Source of the DNA: Nymphaea colorata
Lineage: Eukaryota > Streptophyta > Magnoliopsida > Nymphaeales > Nymphaeaceae
DNA: 64,000 bases
NCBI RefSeq assembly: GCF_008831285.2
Contig: NC_045139.1
Coordinates: 17,342,354-17,406,353, forward strand
Direction: 5' to 3'
Below are positions 1 to 12,187 of the stretch, piece by piece. The notes below the pieces were generated by a model. That model was not told where the DNA came from and did not search any database. It was given only the letters and a program-made list of their open reading frames with translations. A program made the translations under genes and the position numbers. Each line of letters starts with the position of its first letter. The first letter of the stretch is position 1.

Positions 1-1326
1 TTCAGCACTAAAATTAGATGGAGACCTAACCCAGTTATACTGGAAGCCGAGCTCAACTTCATCACTTGGAAAACAGACCAATCCAGAAAAGACAAAAGAT
101 CCATTTTTGGGGCTTTCTCCAGATCTACAACAATTATGATCATCACCACCACCAGTCCCGTGCCCTAATTCAAGACTGTCGCTACAATCTTTGTCTCTAA
201 ACCACATCGTTTCCCCTAATATTAATTCATCCCTATCAAAAGCAAAAGATTTTTTTTGGGAATCTTCAGAATAGCTACCTGTGATGCAACTGTTTGTAGC
301 CTCTCTCGGACCACCTTTATTCTCAAACTCCACCTTAACTTCAACCCCGGGAGAGTCATGTAACCCATTTTTAGTACTTTCTTCATCTTCGCAACCATAT
401 TTGTGACAGTCGGCAGCTTTATTCTGATCAAATAAGCTGCCACATTTGTACTGAATCACTGTTCCTGTGTCATTCCAAGGGGAAGCAAACGACCCATTTC
501 CAGCATCTGCTTTAGCATCACAACAACGGTCAACACCAGTCTGGCCACTCATTTCCCATCCTAATTTCCTGAACCTACCATCCTTTCCTACCTCAATTCC
601 ATCCCGAGGGGAACATCTTGGAGAAGTAGATGACCCATTTTGGGAGCTTCCTTTTGCATCGCCAGGGGATGCCAGCCATCGGACTGACGCCTCTGCGGGT
701 ATTGGAACGATTGCAGAAGCATTAACCTTGCAATCCATTTCCACCCCCAGCTTCACATTCTCCCCAACAGTGAGGATTCCTCTGGGCCTACATTTCCTTC
801 TATCCTTGACCTTGGAGACGAGGTGCCCGGCTGCAAAGCAAGCCGAACCATCCTTGACAACCTCAGATCCACAGTGTATCTCAGGTGAGATGGACGCCTG
901 AACAGGTGGAGCGCCCTGCTCATTCACTCTACCAGGCGTCGAAATGGTATAATTTCCGTTCGAAGAACTCGAGGGGCAGGGATGCGTACCGTTGTCGGGA
1001 GGCCTTGTACAGGTTCCCCCGTTCTTGGCGATCTCCTGGGAAGATTGATCCTTGCCACCATTTCCAAGAGGCGGAGCCCGAGATCGGCAGCGGGGGCGAG
1101 ACGATGAAGCCGAAGACTGCTCATTGGGCTTCGGGGACTTGCGGGGCGTGCTCCTGGAGTTGGAATTGGAAAGGAGGAAGCGGAAGCAGCCTCTTGGTGG
1201 CAGCGGCGCGTCGGAGGACGTCGATGAAGAGGAGTTGCGATCCGATAGGGGCTTCCTCCTCCTGGTTGGCTTCGCGGCTGGCAGAGTTTGAGGTGAGCCT
1301 CTGCTCTGCTTTGGCACCTTGTTCAT
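1..1326 (-). CDS. Conserved plant protein of unknown function, 5' part only (runs off left edge)
   Basis: The minus strand is open for 442 codons from an ATG at 1326 to the window edge, with no stop and no need for an intron. The predicted N-terminus begins MNKVPKQSRGS. It is rich in Ser, Pro, Arg and Lys for about 100 residues (low-complexity, probably disordered) and includes a short hydrophobic motif, RGCFRFLL, near residue 45. Later parts are acidic and Cys/Gly-containing, with a segment reading ASVRWLASPGD. I recall similar CFRFLL and WLxSPxD motifs in large uncharacterised plant proteins, but cannot assign a function. No transmembrane segment or signal peptide is visible. The start is chosen because the first 25 codons fit the same basic composition as what follows. 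The coding region is real in my view; the identity is open. Confidence 0.7.
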   Translation of the reverse strand, partial: MNKVPKQSRGSPQTLPAAKPTRRRKPLSDRNSSSSTSSDAPLPPRGCFRFLLSNSNSRSTPRKSPKPNEQSSASSSRPRCRSRAPPLGNGGKDQSSQEIAKNGGTCTRPPDNGTHPCPSSSSNGNYTISTPGRVNEQGAPPVQASISPEIHCGSEVVKDGSACFAAGHLVSKVKDRRKCRPRGILTVGENVKLGVEMDCKVNASAIVPIPAEASVRWLASPGDAKGSSQNGSSTSPRCSPRDGIEVGKDGRFRKLGWEMSGQTGVDRCCDAKADAGNGSFASPWNDTGTVIQYKCGSLFDQNKAADCHKYGCEDEESTKNGLHDSPGVEVKVEFENKGGPREATNSCITGSYSEDSQKKSFAFDRDELILGETMWFRDKDCSDSLELGHGTGGGDDHNCCRSGESPKNGSFVFSGLVCFPSDEVELGFQYNWVRSPSNFSAE

Positions 1327-4300
1327 GGCTCCCTCAATCTCTCTCTCTCCGCTTCAGCCTTCTTCTTTTATCTCTCTTCCACCACCAGCACGGCAGCACC
1401 CCCTCCTCCTCTTCCTTCTTCCAACTTCTTCTCAGAGAGTGAGAGAATGAACCCCATGAACTGAGGATCTGCCTTGGTCTCCCCGTACGGCCTTCATGTT
1501 AATTTCTTCTTTCTCCTTTTTGAGTTCAGCGGAGAGGGAAGATTTTGAATTAGCCACGGAAACGGATCCGATACGACAAAATATCCAATACCGGATTCAG
1601 GAAAAAGCCACTTTCTGGATTTGGATCCTCCATATGATACCATACATGAGTAAGCATTTAGGTCCAACTAGGTCACTCCAATACATGCATCGGAAAGATC
1701 CGAATTCGGACTAGAACCCGTCCCACTCTAAGGTTTTATCTCATAATTGGTCCAAAATCCACAGGTATGAGGGATCCATATCAAATATCTGATTCGATTT
1801 GCCAAATCAGGTCATTCCAATGCTTGCTCCTTCGGCCTAAGATCCGATCCATTGTGATTTTGCTTGTGAAGTTTCTCTTTAGTGGGTATATCATCCAAGT
1901 ATATTTCAGATCCATGTCTAGTTCCACCCTGTTGGATCATACTAAGATATGGATTAGGATCCGAACAGTACTTCCCTTCACTTTGACCCGTAAATTGTCT
2001 TGGAAGCAACAACTCTGCAGCCAAAAACCGAATGGTTAGTACCTTTTTTATTTCTCTTCTCTTCTTTTTTGGTAATTTTTTACCTTATTGAGATCCGAAT
2101 TTTCAAGCTCGGGATGCGAGCCAAATATTCGGGTCAGGTCCAACTAGTCAGGTTTGGTTAAACAACGGTTACTAATTACATTGGGATTCCGTGCGAAGCT
2201 TTTATGTAAGAGTTTAAACTGTCAGTGGAATATATAGCAAGATTACCAATCCAAATCTGTCTATCTAGTTGAATTTAAGACCGTTTCCTGTCAGATTCAG
2301 TTTAAGAAATTGAAATCTCAGTTGGAAACCAAGTCTGAACCGAGACCGACATGGACAGAAACCAGATCCTTGATCCAATGCTGATGTTCTGGACAGGGTA
2401 TTACTGAAACGAGGTCTGATTTGGATTCAAGTTTAGAAGGAAAATTATTGAATAGCATCCAACGCTTATCATCTGATGTTCATGGATTCTACATGTGTCT
2501 GATTTGGAGCAGACTCCGATTCTAACTGTAATGTTGCATGTGTTGGTACTTATATGTCATATAGAATCAAGCTTCGATTCAACAAGCTGGGACACTCGAG
2601 AAGTTTCTGGATCTGATTAATACACAGATGTTCTGTATTAATCATATTCTAATTGCTAAGCCATTTATTTTACTAAATACATATAATCAAAGCTTCCATA
2701 TTTAAAGGAAAGATCTCTCTCTCTTTCCCTCTCAAAAGCCTATTGGGATATATGATTAGCTTATATTTAAGATCTAGAGCAACCAACAACTCTCAGGTTG
2801 CATTTGATTTCCCACGGATCTCAGCACCTAGGGGATCCGAGATCAGTGATAACTAAATCTACAGTTTTAACACCACTCTCCCCGGTGTGGTTCTCAAATC
2901 CATATTACGTCATAAAAAGCATGAAATTGAGATCCGATGGAGGGAGATCGGACCTCAAAACCGCACATCTAGAATCCATTATGATCTCATATCACCATGG
3001 ATCTTAGGTCTGCCGTAATCAAATGCAACCTCAAAAAGCTTGAGAGTAAATTTGGCTTTTTTTTTTTTTTACTTGAAATGCCGAAATAAAGTAATTCAAT
3101 CTTGAAAAGAGCCAAAACAACTTTTAATAATCAAAGACCACTCTCAAGGTGGAAGATAAAAATGACACTTCATGATCACCTCTAGATAGTGTAAAACTCT
3201 AAGATGGGAGGCTTGTGAACTCTAAGCACTTTGTTAATGCCCAATTTAATCATGGGCTAGGCAAGCGATGCATGTAATACAAGTGCTTGGGATTTCAATT
3301 CCATGTTTAAACCCAATAAGGTTGTGTTTGTTTTACCGCAGATCTCAGATCCATAGGATTACTTCAATCAATGATTTTGAACATGTAAAATCCATGCTAC
3401 TAAAGAACTGATGATCTCCTAAAACACACCTTTTTAGGACGCTAGTTTGTATCCAAAATTCAAATATGTATAGTTGGATCCATAAAGATCCAACTCCCTT
3501 TTTATATGGATCCAGATCCAAGGTCCACCACTTCCTCTATTTATATGGATGATGTGTATGAAATCAAATAGTTATGTTTTGTTACCTTTAGCTTTTCATT
3601 TTCCAGAAATTCCCCCCTCCAATCCCCTTAGTTTGGTAACACATCTTGTACTCAATAAGGGTTGGATCAAGGGTGAAACATGGTTTGGAACTGACCCACT
3701 TCTTCTAAAGGGGCATGGACCATTTCAGGCTTATGATACTTTTGTTCTTTTACATTCTGCTTAGTGAGAGGTGGTTATGTGTATCGGGGTGCACCATGCA
3801 TAGCCTCCAGTACACAACATGTGTCTCGGGGTGCACCATGCATAGCCTCCAGTACACGACATGTGTCTCCGTGATCGCTTGGGCATGCGCACAATACACA
3901 AGCCTGTGCATATAACCAGCTGCACTGTCAAGTTATCTAATTAGATGAATGTGACATACATCTTTAAAATTAATGCAATCTACTAGTGTCTCACAATAGA
4001 AAGGCATCAAGGGATTCAAAGAACAAATAATTTGCCGATCAACTATTTTTTTCAAGTATCATGAGGACATGTGATCTTTCCACGAAGAAGAAAGATCTAC
4101 GTTGTATGGCGACTTGATGTCAAATTATCCGTCATGGTTCTAAACAAGAATCTGCACGGAATTCGGCCTGAATCGGCCTATTCGAATCGAATCGGTGGAA
4201 CCTAATCCACTCTTAACATGGGTTTAGACCTTCTATGCTATTCCTTTCTTACCACACCAAATCTTTCCATTGTTGAGGCTTATGCAGGCGTCTAACTTAG

Positions 4301-7300
4301 TATCTCTTTCAGTTCAATTGCCTCGAACTAGCACGACTGATCCCATCCAGGCTTTCCATATTGATCTCAAACATTGACCCAACTCCTGTTCTTTCTTGTC
4401 CCTTCCTTTAGTATTAGGAGGGGATAGGGTTAGGAAATATATGCACCTCAAGCATCAAACTCTTCGCTTCCTTCAACTATGGAGAATGCCAAACCTATGG
4501 CAAACATGCTTCCTTATTTTGGAAGAGATTTTTTCTCTGAGGTCACCTGTGAATCAAGTAGTCATTCCATAGAGATCAGTAGAAGAAGAAAATTTTATAG
4601 TTGTAGTGTGAGTTCCATCTGGAGCCACCTTTTTTTAATGTATAAATCAAAGGCTGCAAGAACCTAACCTTTTGTGATGTAAAATCTTGGGTTAGGCAGA
4701 CCTCCTTGTGTACTTCTGGTAAAGGAACCAAACAAGTAGACTTGACCTTGTTCAGACTTAGCACTTTGAGGATGAATGAAATCTAGTTGTTTGGGTGAAG
4801 AGGAGGAATATCTCGTCCTACCATCTCAAACAAAGCGGAAGCTTCCACCCAACTTTTTATGCTTGTAGGATATTTGCCTGTTTTTGGTGCATCGGGATGT
4901 TGCCCTCACCGCGCTTCAACTCGAACATTAGTGACATTTTTTCTTTTTTTTGCAGCACAAGGAAGTTGATGTCAAAAGGATTCTAAATAGAGAGTAGTCA
5001 GGTAACCAAATGAAATCCAGTTTCCAATTTTTCAGATTTGATAAAAGGACAAGTTGTTGGCAGGTAGCATGTGTAAAATTTAATCCTACATGTGTTTGTG
5101 AGCACTTGAATCTTGCCCACGTAAGTCAAGCCTTTGTTCAGCTTAAATTTGCGAATAGGTTAAGCTGGATTGAGAGGTCCTTTGCATGGTGGAACAGAAC
5201 CAGTGGCAGAGCCACATGTAATCTGGTGGGGCAGTTGCCCACACCAGCCTCTTAAATTTTCTTGATTTTTAGACGGGCATCTTTAAATATTTACTTTTAT
5301 ATACATATAGATGCCCCCTCTAGATATGAATACTAATAAATGGGCCAATTTTTCTGGCAGAATGGTTCCAGCACAAGGTGTTCTCTTTCATGCATTCTAT
5401 AGAGAGGCAGAGCAGGCACTGTTCATTCACACCAAACTCGTGTGCTTCTGCTGTCTGTCGTTTGATAGAAAACACGAATGCCACCACCTACGGCCGCGTT
5501 GCGGGGCTCATTTGAGTTTGTTCCTTTGCCATTCTCAGGACGTGGAGGTCGGCACTGGGATGTGGTGTTCCCCGAGCGCACTCAAACAACAGATACCAGA
5601 AGAACATGGTGATGCCCACCAAAATGTAACACTCCTATATTCGGCTCGGCTCCCCTGTAACACACTTACCACGGAACACACGGAACGTGCAGCACAAAAG
5701 GGTGCGTCCGTTCTGTATCTCCCTTCCCATCAAACAAGCTCAAACTCATCCCACCTTGACCAATTCATGCCAGAAACTAAACTTTCCTTCCTGCCTCTTA
5801 TCCTCAGGGTTCAGAACTGCTTTCACTTCCTCTAACATCTCCGAAGATCTTAACACAACCGCCGAATAAAGCGGGTGACTGGTTGAGGGCCCAACCTTCG
5901 GCAGGTGTGCCTTGGAAGGTCCAGAACCAACCTACTAATTTGCTGGCAGAAGAATAATGCTCGAATAATTGTAGGTATACTGGAACAAGAATGAATGAGA
6001 AATATGAAACCCAGGATTTATAATACCACTAGCTAGGTTACTACCATCTATAATACCGAAGATTTTCTTTTCCTCAAATAAAGAAGGGAATGTTCTCCAA
6101 AACTCATTACGTGGGTCAAGGAACAGTTACCGTTTAACCTGGTAAAATTCCATTAAAAAAAAAAAAAGACTTCGATCTTCCAAGTTGATTTTTGAATAAA
6201 CTAAGTCGAACTCTCAACCCAGTCTGCTTAATAGATTTAACTTTTACTCTATTTAGTATTGACAATAACATGTTCCACATAGTAATCAGCCGGCTGGAAC
6301 ACAGCCCGTTTTAGTTTTAGCTCAATATATCTTTATGCAAGTTGAAAATCGAAAACCGAAACCGCTCGCCGGAAAAAAACATCAAGCTGGCTCTATTGTA
6401 GGGACTCCACTCATGGCTCCACCAAGAAGGTGGTGAGGGGCCCTTCCTAAGTTCTTTTTCAGATCCATTAAAAAAAATAAATAGCAAGTGGAGCTACCAA
6501 CAGAGCGTACAAAATGTCTAAACTGCCCCCCATGCATGTGACGGGCCGTAAAGAAGTTTTGATTTTGAGCGGCAGTCCACGTGAAGGAATCTCGATCAGG
6601 CTCCTGCATGTGCAGGCTTCAGATTTCGGAATCGCTGGTTTTTGTACCCTCCCTTTTGATTTTACCATGTGAACTTTACCGGTGTGGGTCGATTTTTTTC
6701 ACTCTGGTGGGCGGGGCCCAAACCAGGTTCAGCCTTGGAGTCATAAAATTCAAAAGAGAAGGTGGTTTCGATGTGTCTCTTTCAAGCTTCTATTGCTTAA
6801 ACTTTAGTTTAGATTCAAAAAGCTCTGCGTCGATCTGCATAGCCCATTTAATTTCTCGACTTTTTTCCGACGATCTCGGAGAAAAAATCCGATCTGAAAC
6901 CACTTTGGGAGTAGTAGCAAAACAGCATCTCATGCTGTTTTTCCGGCTTGGGCAGGGGGTTATCTTTACAAGAATTGAACCATGGTCCCCTGCAGAACAA
7001 CCAACGGAAAAAGGGCGGCGGCATAAGGATTTGAACTGCAGACGACAGACACAAGCCGCACCAATAGCGACTTGCTTCACCAACTTTACAAACTTCATCA
7101 ATTTAGCGTGATCTTTTTAACGCGAAGGTGTAGTATGCGTGGGCGTGCAATGTCTTCTTCGACGTCATCCGTTTTGGAGAAAATAACCGAACCAACTCGA
7201 TATTTAACCGATAGAAACATCACGGTCTTATCGTTAGACGAGGAAATTGCATGAAGTCCCTGTAGATGACGATGATCGAGAAGCTTTTTGGTCAGTTAAG

Positions 7301-7725
7301 ACCATTGATTAATGGCAAATTCGTCGCAAGAGGATAGGAAAAATTGTCCTCCATGAATTATGTACATGAAAAAACGAAAAAGAAATGAAAAAAAAAAACA
7401 GCAATGAACGGGAAGGGAGGTCGAATCCGTCATGTGAATTACGCATGACCATCAACACAATCACCAATCCGTTGCCGCAAACCAAGATTACTGAAGTACC
7501 CTGACTGAGTGGTTGTTTCTTTGTGGACGAAAACACCCCCAGCGACCATTCTTTGTGCCTACACTTGCCCTTTTGGTTGAGGGAACGAAGCCCGAGAGCA
7601 CCCGGAAGGGAGAGATCAGGAGCGGGAAAATCGAAGGGACATACCCGTCATTCTCGAGAAAGCCTGGTCTCTTCCCGTAATCGGACAGCTAGGGCTGAAA
7701 CAGACCCGGATCCGGGTCGCTTCCA
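1327..7725. other. Intergenic region, no supported gene
   Basis: 1327-1490 is CT-rich and is probably the 5' leader and promoter of the left-edge gene. The rest is AT-rich with degenerate repeat-like stretches (for example GATCC-rich sequence at about 1560-3500). Several ORFs of 60-176 codons occur here (such as 5311-5835 on the plus strand and 6790-7101 on the minus), but they have no recognisable domains, biased composition or plausible exon borders. I treat them as chance ORFs. A 42-bp tandem duplication at 3783-3868 is listed separately. Confidence 0.6.
3783..3868. repeat. 42-bp tandem duplication
   Basis: Two near-identical 42-bp copies of a sequence containing CGGGGTGCACCATGCATAGC lie head to tail (the motif starts at 3785 and again at 3827), followed by the first bases of a third copy. 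The copies differ at very few positions, so the duplication is recent. Confidence 0.8.
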
Positions 7726-8205
7726 CTACACGACGGATCTCTCGGCGACGCCGTTGAGCAGCGGCCGCGACTCCGCCCAGAACTTCCCGTCGTAGCACCG
7801 TCGCTGCAGCTCGTCGGTGGCGGAGATGGCGGAGGGACGGCGGCGGGAGCTCCGGGACCCGACGGAAGCGTCGCCGTCGCCGATGAGGCGCAGGATCTCC
7901 TCGAAGAGGATCTCGTCGCAGGGGATGGCGATCGGGCCGGCGTGGTCATAGCCGTACTCCTCCTCTGCCTGGGTCAAAAGCGCACGAAAGGCTGGCGAGT
8001 TGAGGTAGCTCGCCCGGACAACGAACCTCCGGCGGCTCTTGCCAACGTACACGGCCAGATGGCCAGCGGGAACGTCCGCAGGCACCCCGCCGCCAAAAGC
8101 GCGGGAGATACGCGCCGCGGCGGCCGCTTTCTTCCGCCACTGCCGCAGCATCTGCCGGATCCGCACAATGTGCCGGATCTTGTTGGCATTGCACGCACCG
8201 GACAT
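7726..8205 (-). CDS. SAUR: SAUR (small auxin up RNA) family protein
   Basis: Single exon, 159 aa from the ATG at 8205. SAUR proteins are short plant proteins, many rapidly auxin-induced; several promote cell expansion by inhibiting PP2C.D phosphatases and so activating plasma-membrane H+-ATPases. The SAUR core is clear: VPAGHLAVYVG at about residues 45-55, then RRRFVVRASYLNSPAF (58-73), EEEYGYDHAGPIAIPCDE (81-98) and a final LFEEILRLI. The basic N-terminus (KIRHIVRIRQML) marks the clade with an N-terminal extension, and a Ser/Arg-rich tail of about 50 residues follows the core. An in-frame ATG farther upstream (8331) lies across the TATA box, so it is rejected as the start. The lack of introns and high GC are typical of SAUR genes. 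Confidence 0.93.
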   Translation of the reverse strand: MSGACNANKIRHIVRIRQMLRQWRKKAAAAARISRAFGGGVPADVPAGHLAVYVGKSRRRFVVRASYLNSPAFRALLTQAEEEYGYDHAGPIAIPCDEILFEEILRLIGDGDASVGSRSSRRRPSAISATDELQRRCYDGKFWAESRPLLNGVAERSVV

Positions 8206-8312
8206 TTTCTCCGGTCGCCGGGAAAACGAGAGGACGTTTGGTAGTACGGAAAAGGAGAAGAGGCCGTGTGGGTTGAAGCGGCGGGGCGACAGGTTGGGAT
8301 ATAGGGAAGGCC

Positions 8313-8324
8313 CTTTATAAAGAT
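8313..8324 (-). promoter_or_regulatory. TATA box of the SAUR gene
   Basis: On the minus strand the sequence TCTTTATAAAGG lies about 110 bases upstream of the SAUR ATG, which would leave a 5' leader of roughly 75-80 bases. No perfect TGTCTC auxin element was noticed nearby. Confidence 0.6.
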
Positions 8325-9646
8325 ATGTCAAAACCTTTTGCCACTACATATGCCTCCATTTACGCGCCTGCCACTCCATAGACTTCCGTCCGTCCGTCCT
8401 TCAAACATGCGTGTACGTTGGGGGGTGGACTCGCGGAAATTTATTTAGACGAAAATACCCCTCCCCTTCAAGTTTTTAAACGGACCCAGCACTTTGCCGC
8501 TCGGCTTGGTTCAGCCCGGCCTTCAATCAGAACAGTCACTAAAGAAAACATAAATTGTCGCTAAAGCCATTTAACGGCAAATTTTTAAATTTTAATTATA
8601 TTGCAACATTGGGCACATGACAGCTTTGAACTCTTAAAGGCAAAAGATTTAGCCATCAAATCTTGAGCGTTGTACATGAAAACAATCTAATTAAACATGT
8701 TTTAATGCTAAATGGGGTCAAGCAAAAAACGCATACCAAATGTTATATAGAAATTCAATCAAACTAGGAAAAGGTTAAAAATTCTTTTAAGAAATAAGTA
8801 GCTTCTTGTGGGGCCAATAAAACTGGCTGCTACAACACAAGCTCTATGTTCGGCTCGGCTCTGGTCGACTCAACTTGATTATTTTACCTGCTACAAAATC
8901 TAGGTGAAGAATGTTGTTATTGATGAAAATAATTTCTGCAATTTCCTACAGGCTTCCCCAACTGACAAATAAATATAAGTTGGAAATTGACTTATCAAAC
9001 ATTGACCTTGAACTTGAAAAGTCCATTGGAAAAATTTTCCTAGTCGCTATTGGCGGCCTAAAACCCCCCAATGTAGAGTAAATTTGCTTGAAAGTATAAC
9101 AAAGTATTAGTTTTAAAAGGCTCGACAAACTCAAGAGGTTGTTAGATTGTTATAATCAACATGTTCCATTTTACAAGTTAGGGCAACATTTGCTACCACC
9201 AATCTGGTAAAAAAAAGTTACTAATTTGCATTTACGGTCGGGCACGACACTAAGATAAACTGTATTCTGCCCTCACACCTAAGCCCCGATACAACCCTTG
9301 ATCCAGAGGTAAAAGGAAGCTGGAGAGGCTCGGGTTTTGTGCTAAATTGGCATTTGTGGCGCAGTGGGACTCAAATTAGGCATGTTTTGGCTTGTTTTAC
9401 TCTGAATGTAATTTTTACTACTACAGACCGGCAAAACTCTTTTTATTAGTGGATTTGCTCAGTTGCCAGAATCCATCCACCTTCTACTGTGGCCCTTTTT
9501 AACCTAAGATTAGGATCCACATCTCAAATTGAAGCCATGAAACAAGGTAAACCTCTCTAACCCCAGCTTTGGCCATGGACCAGTGCATTCTTCACACAAG
9601 ATTTTTTTTTTCTTATGAAGTAAAAGATCAAAAACTTACAATGTAT

Positions 9647-9886
9647 CCCCAAGCGGGTTGGTGCAATGGTTGAAATGGGAGCTGGTAGGTGGGCAGTTTA
9701 TGTTTCATTTTCCAGTGGCATCTACCCTTTGTGCAGCAAAAAGATGAGCACCAATATACAAATAGCACATAATGCATATTCCGATACGCCACAAAGCCGC
9801 TCTGGACCCTAAGGAGATGAGGGAAATGGATGAGACTTTGGCCTTCACTTTCAGACAGTGGGATTAGCCTTATGCTTATCGAAGAA
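9647..9886 (+). mobile_element. SINE-like insertion flanked by 17-bp target site duplications
   Basis: The stretch is bracketed by AAAAACTTACAATGTAT at 9630-9646 and AAAAACTTGCAATGTAT at 9887-9903, which match at 16 of 17 positions. The left part contains GGTTGGTGCAATGGTTGAA, close to the RNA polymerase III A-box plus spacer seen in tRNA-derived plant SINEs. The right end is A-rich just before the second repeat, and its length of about 240 bases fits a SINE. A clean B-box (GGTTCGANNCC) is not obvious, so the family is not assigned. The long A-rich-start target duplications point to LINE-machinery integration. Confidence 0.6.
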
Positions 9887-10158
9887 AAAAACTTGCAATG
9901 TATTGAATGTCTTCCAAGAAAATATCTTTAATTATTTGCATAATTTCAGAAATACAGTTGGTATATTAGATACCGACTACCCAATACGTATGAGGAGGTA
10001 GAAGTTGTAACCGAAAACGAAGATTCGACTTCTGCATGTTAATGATGATTGATATTATTTTGCCCAACAAATGAACAGATATAATTGGTTTACAGAAAGA
10101 TTTCATTTAATTCAATCCTTGATCAAGCTTAGTCGACCCTAACACAATTATTTTCAAA

Positions 10159-10161
<3 letters not shown>

Positions 10162-10207
<46 letters not shown>
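10162..10207. repeat. (AT)n microsatellite
   Basis: Uninterrupted alternating AT for about 46 bases. A second shorter run of about 20 bases lies near 10465-10485. Confidence 0.95.
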
Positions 10208-10211
<4 letters not shown>

Positions 10212-10851
10212 AGGGCCGGTAGTTGGGATGCCTATAGCTTATGACAAATAAGCGTGGAGTTTTAGTGTGTTTGTTTATGGAATAAAAATAAAGGGAAGAC
10301 TTTGTAGGACGAAGAAGACTGGTGGGATTCATTTATTCTGATGACGAGGCCATGTGCTCTCTGTACTTTCCATCTTTATTCAATTATCGCTTTCCTTCCG
10401 CATTTAAGGAAGTAGTAAACCTTCTCAACTCCCAATAGTATCCCGTGAAGACCACTGCTCTTGATATATATATATATATATATCACAGCAGCATTAGTGG
10501 TGCAACAAAAGCAGACTCATTTAAATTACTCTCGTTCAATTATTTCATGCCATGAAATTTATACATTCAAACTTGAGTACATTTTTTTGTTACCCCTTAA
10601 AAGAAAAGTGCGTCATGTAAGAATTTTAAGAGAAAATTCATCAACTTCTGGAAATGAGTGGCGTATAATTCCTTGAAGATCGTAGAAGTTGTAGTTGTTT
10701 ACTGCAAATATTTGACGAGCCACATGCGTTATAACCTTAGGGCTACATTTGTTTAAACAATGGATTTCACGTAAATTAAAAGCAAGTCTTTAGACGAAAA
10801 ATGTAAAGATTTCACTTCTTTTGAATGTGGATTCCCATTAATTCACCATAA

Positions 10852-11240
10852 TCGGCAAACCCGTGACTCGGATCAGCTTAAGGCTGGTTTATCGGATCAG
10901 AGAGTTGACTCGGTAACTCGACTAGATTAAATGATAAATTTTTAGAGTACATTTTATCTATAAATAGACAAAGAAGATAGAGTCTATCGGGATTTTATGT
11001 TTGACTTTTTCATCAACTAAAACTGAATAACATGCAATATGAGTATTTATTTATATATATTTAGTAAAGTTTGTGACATTTTACCATTCAAAAAACAACA
11101 AACTTAAGTATTCAGCAATATATGACAAAAAAAAATGTAAGTAGTTGAAGATCACAATTGACTCAGCAAGCCCGGACTCATGACCTAGTAAATGAACAAT
11201 CCTAACCAATTCGAGTGACTCGGATCAAAGAGTTTGCCGA
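10852..11240. mobile_element. MITE-like element with terminal inverted repeats
   Basis: The left end TCGGCAAACCC and the right end, read on the opposite strand, TCGGCAAACTC form terminal inverted repeats. Further in, both ends carry the sequence GTGACTCGGATCA or a close inverted partner, giving a subterminal palindrome. The interior is AT-rich and non-coding and the total length is about 389 bp. A target duplication is not clear, so the superfamily is left open. Confidence 0.5.
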
Positions 11241-12091
11241 CTATATAATTTAGCACCCAGAAGGTCTGAATAATATTTCGATTATTTTGGAAAAATCATT
11301 TCCATTTTTGCCCTTCCGCGTCAACCTTAGAATTAATAAACTAGTTGTCTAGCCAGGTCCTGCGGACTCTTGTTATAGGCTTTTGAGGCATTCAATGTGT
11401 CCACTGCTCATCACATCCTATGGGCATGTTTGAATCCCCCCAACTTTTTCCACTGCATACCGAACGGTGCCTCCAACCCAGCACACACATTCAAACAATG
11501 GTGAAATTATCCTTTATCCTTGGACAAGTCCCTCTGGACGACATGTATAGGTGAAAAAAGTCTGATACCATGAACTCCAGCCCTTTTGCAATAGCAGCTT
11601 GCTGGGGATGCGGCCCCCTACCTTTATTGAATAAAATTATTTATACAAAAGGAAAGGATAACACCAAAAGATCTACATATACGGTAGATCCAAAGGCTGA
11701 CTCAACACTCAAGAATACAGATACCATACTACAAAAAAAGGGAAAAAAAATCAAAGATTAATGTCAACCTGCACACAAAATTAAGTCCCTCTACTGCTTG
11801 ATGTTGGAGGTGATGAAGGAACGAAATTCGACCGTATGATAAACTTTTTCAACTTTGACATTGTAATGAAAATCTTTATTTAGCTACACGATCACAACTT
11901 CATAAACCTCTCAAAAACACATTAAAACTTCAACTGGCCAGACTGATGAATCTCAAAAGTTTAATCCCACAAACGCATCACTAAGCATAAACTGCCATAG
12001 CTTACCTCCTATCAGCAAATAAATATATGTTCCTATATCTACTCATGCAACATATTAAAACCCCAGAGAGAGGGAGCATGTGCCTTGTGTG

Positions 12092-12094
<3 letters not shown>

Positions 12095-12167
<73 letters not shown>

Positions 12168-12187
12168 TAGATAGAGAGAGAGAGAGA
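12095..12187. repeat. Compound (AT)n-(GATA)n-(GA)n microsatellite
   Basis: About 70 bases of alternating AT pass into GATAGATA and then a short GA run. Confidence 0.95.

Noticed and set aside
5311..5835. 174-codon plus-strand ORF
   Set aside because: No recognisable domain, mixed composition, no splice or promoter context; probably chance.
6975..7040. tRNA-like or SINE B-box sequences on the minus strand (GGTTCAATTC and GTTCAAATCC)
   Set aside because: Neither has a matching A-box and cloverleaf at the right distance, so no tRNA gene is called.
6581..7111. 176-codon plus-strand ORF with overlapping minus ORFs
   Set aside because: Open in several frames at once and without similarity to any family known to me.
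8206..8331. N-terminal extension of the SAUR ORF to the ATG at 8331
   Set aside because: The extension covers the TATA box and lacks SAUR similarity; the ATG at 8205 gives the usual N-terminus.
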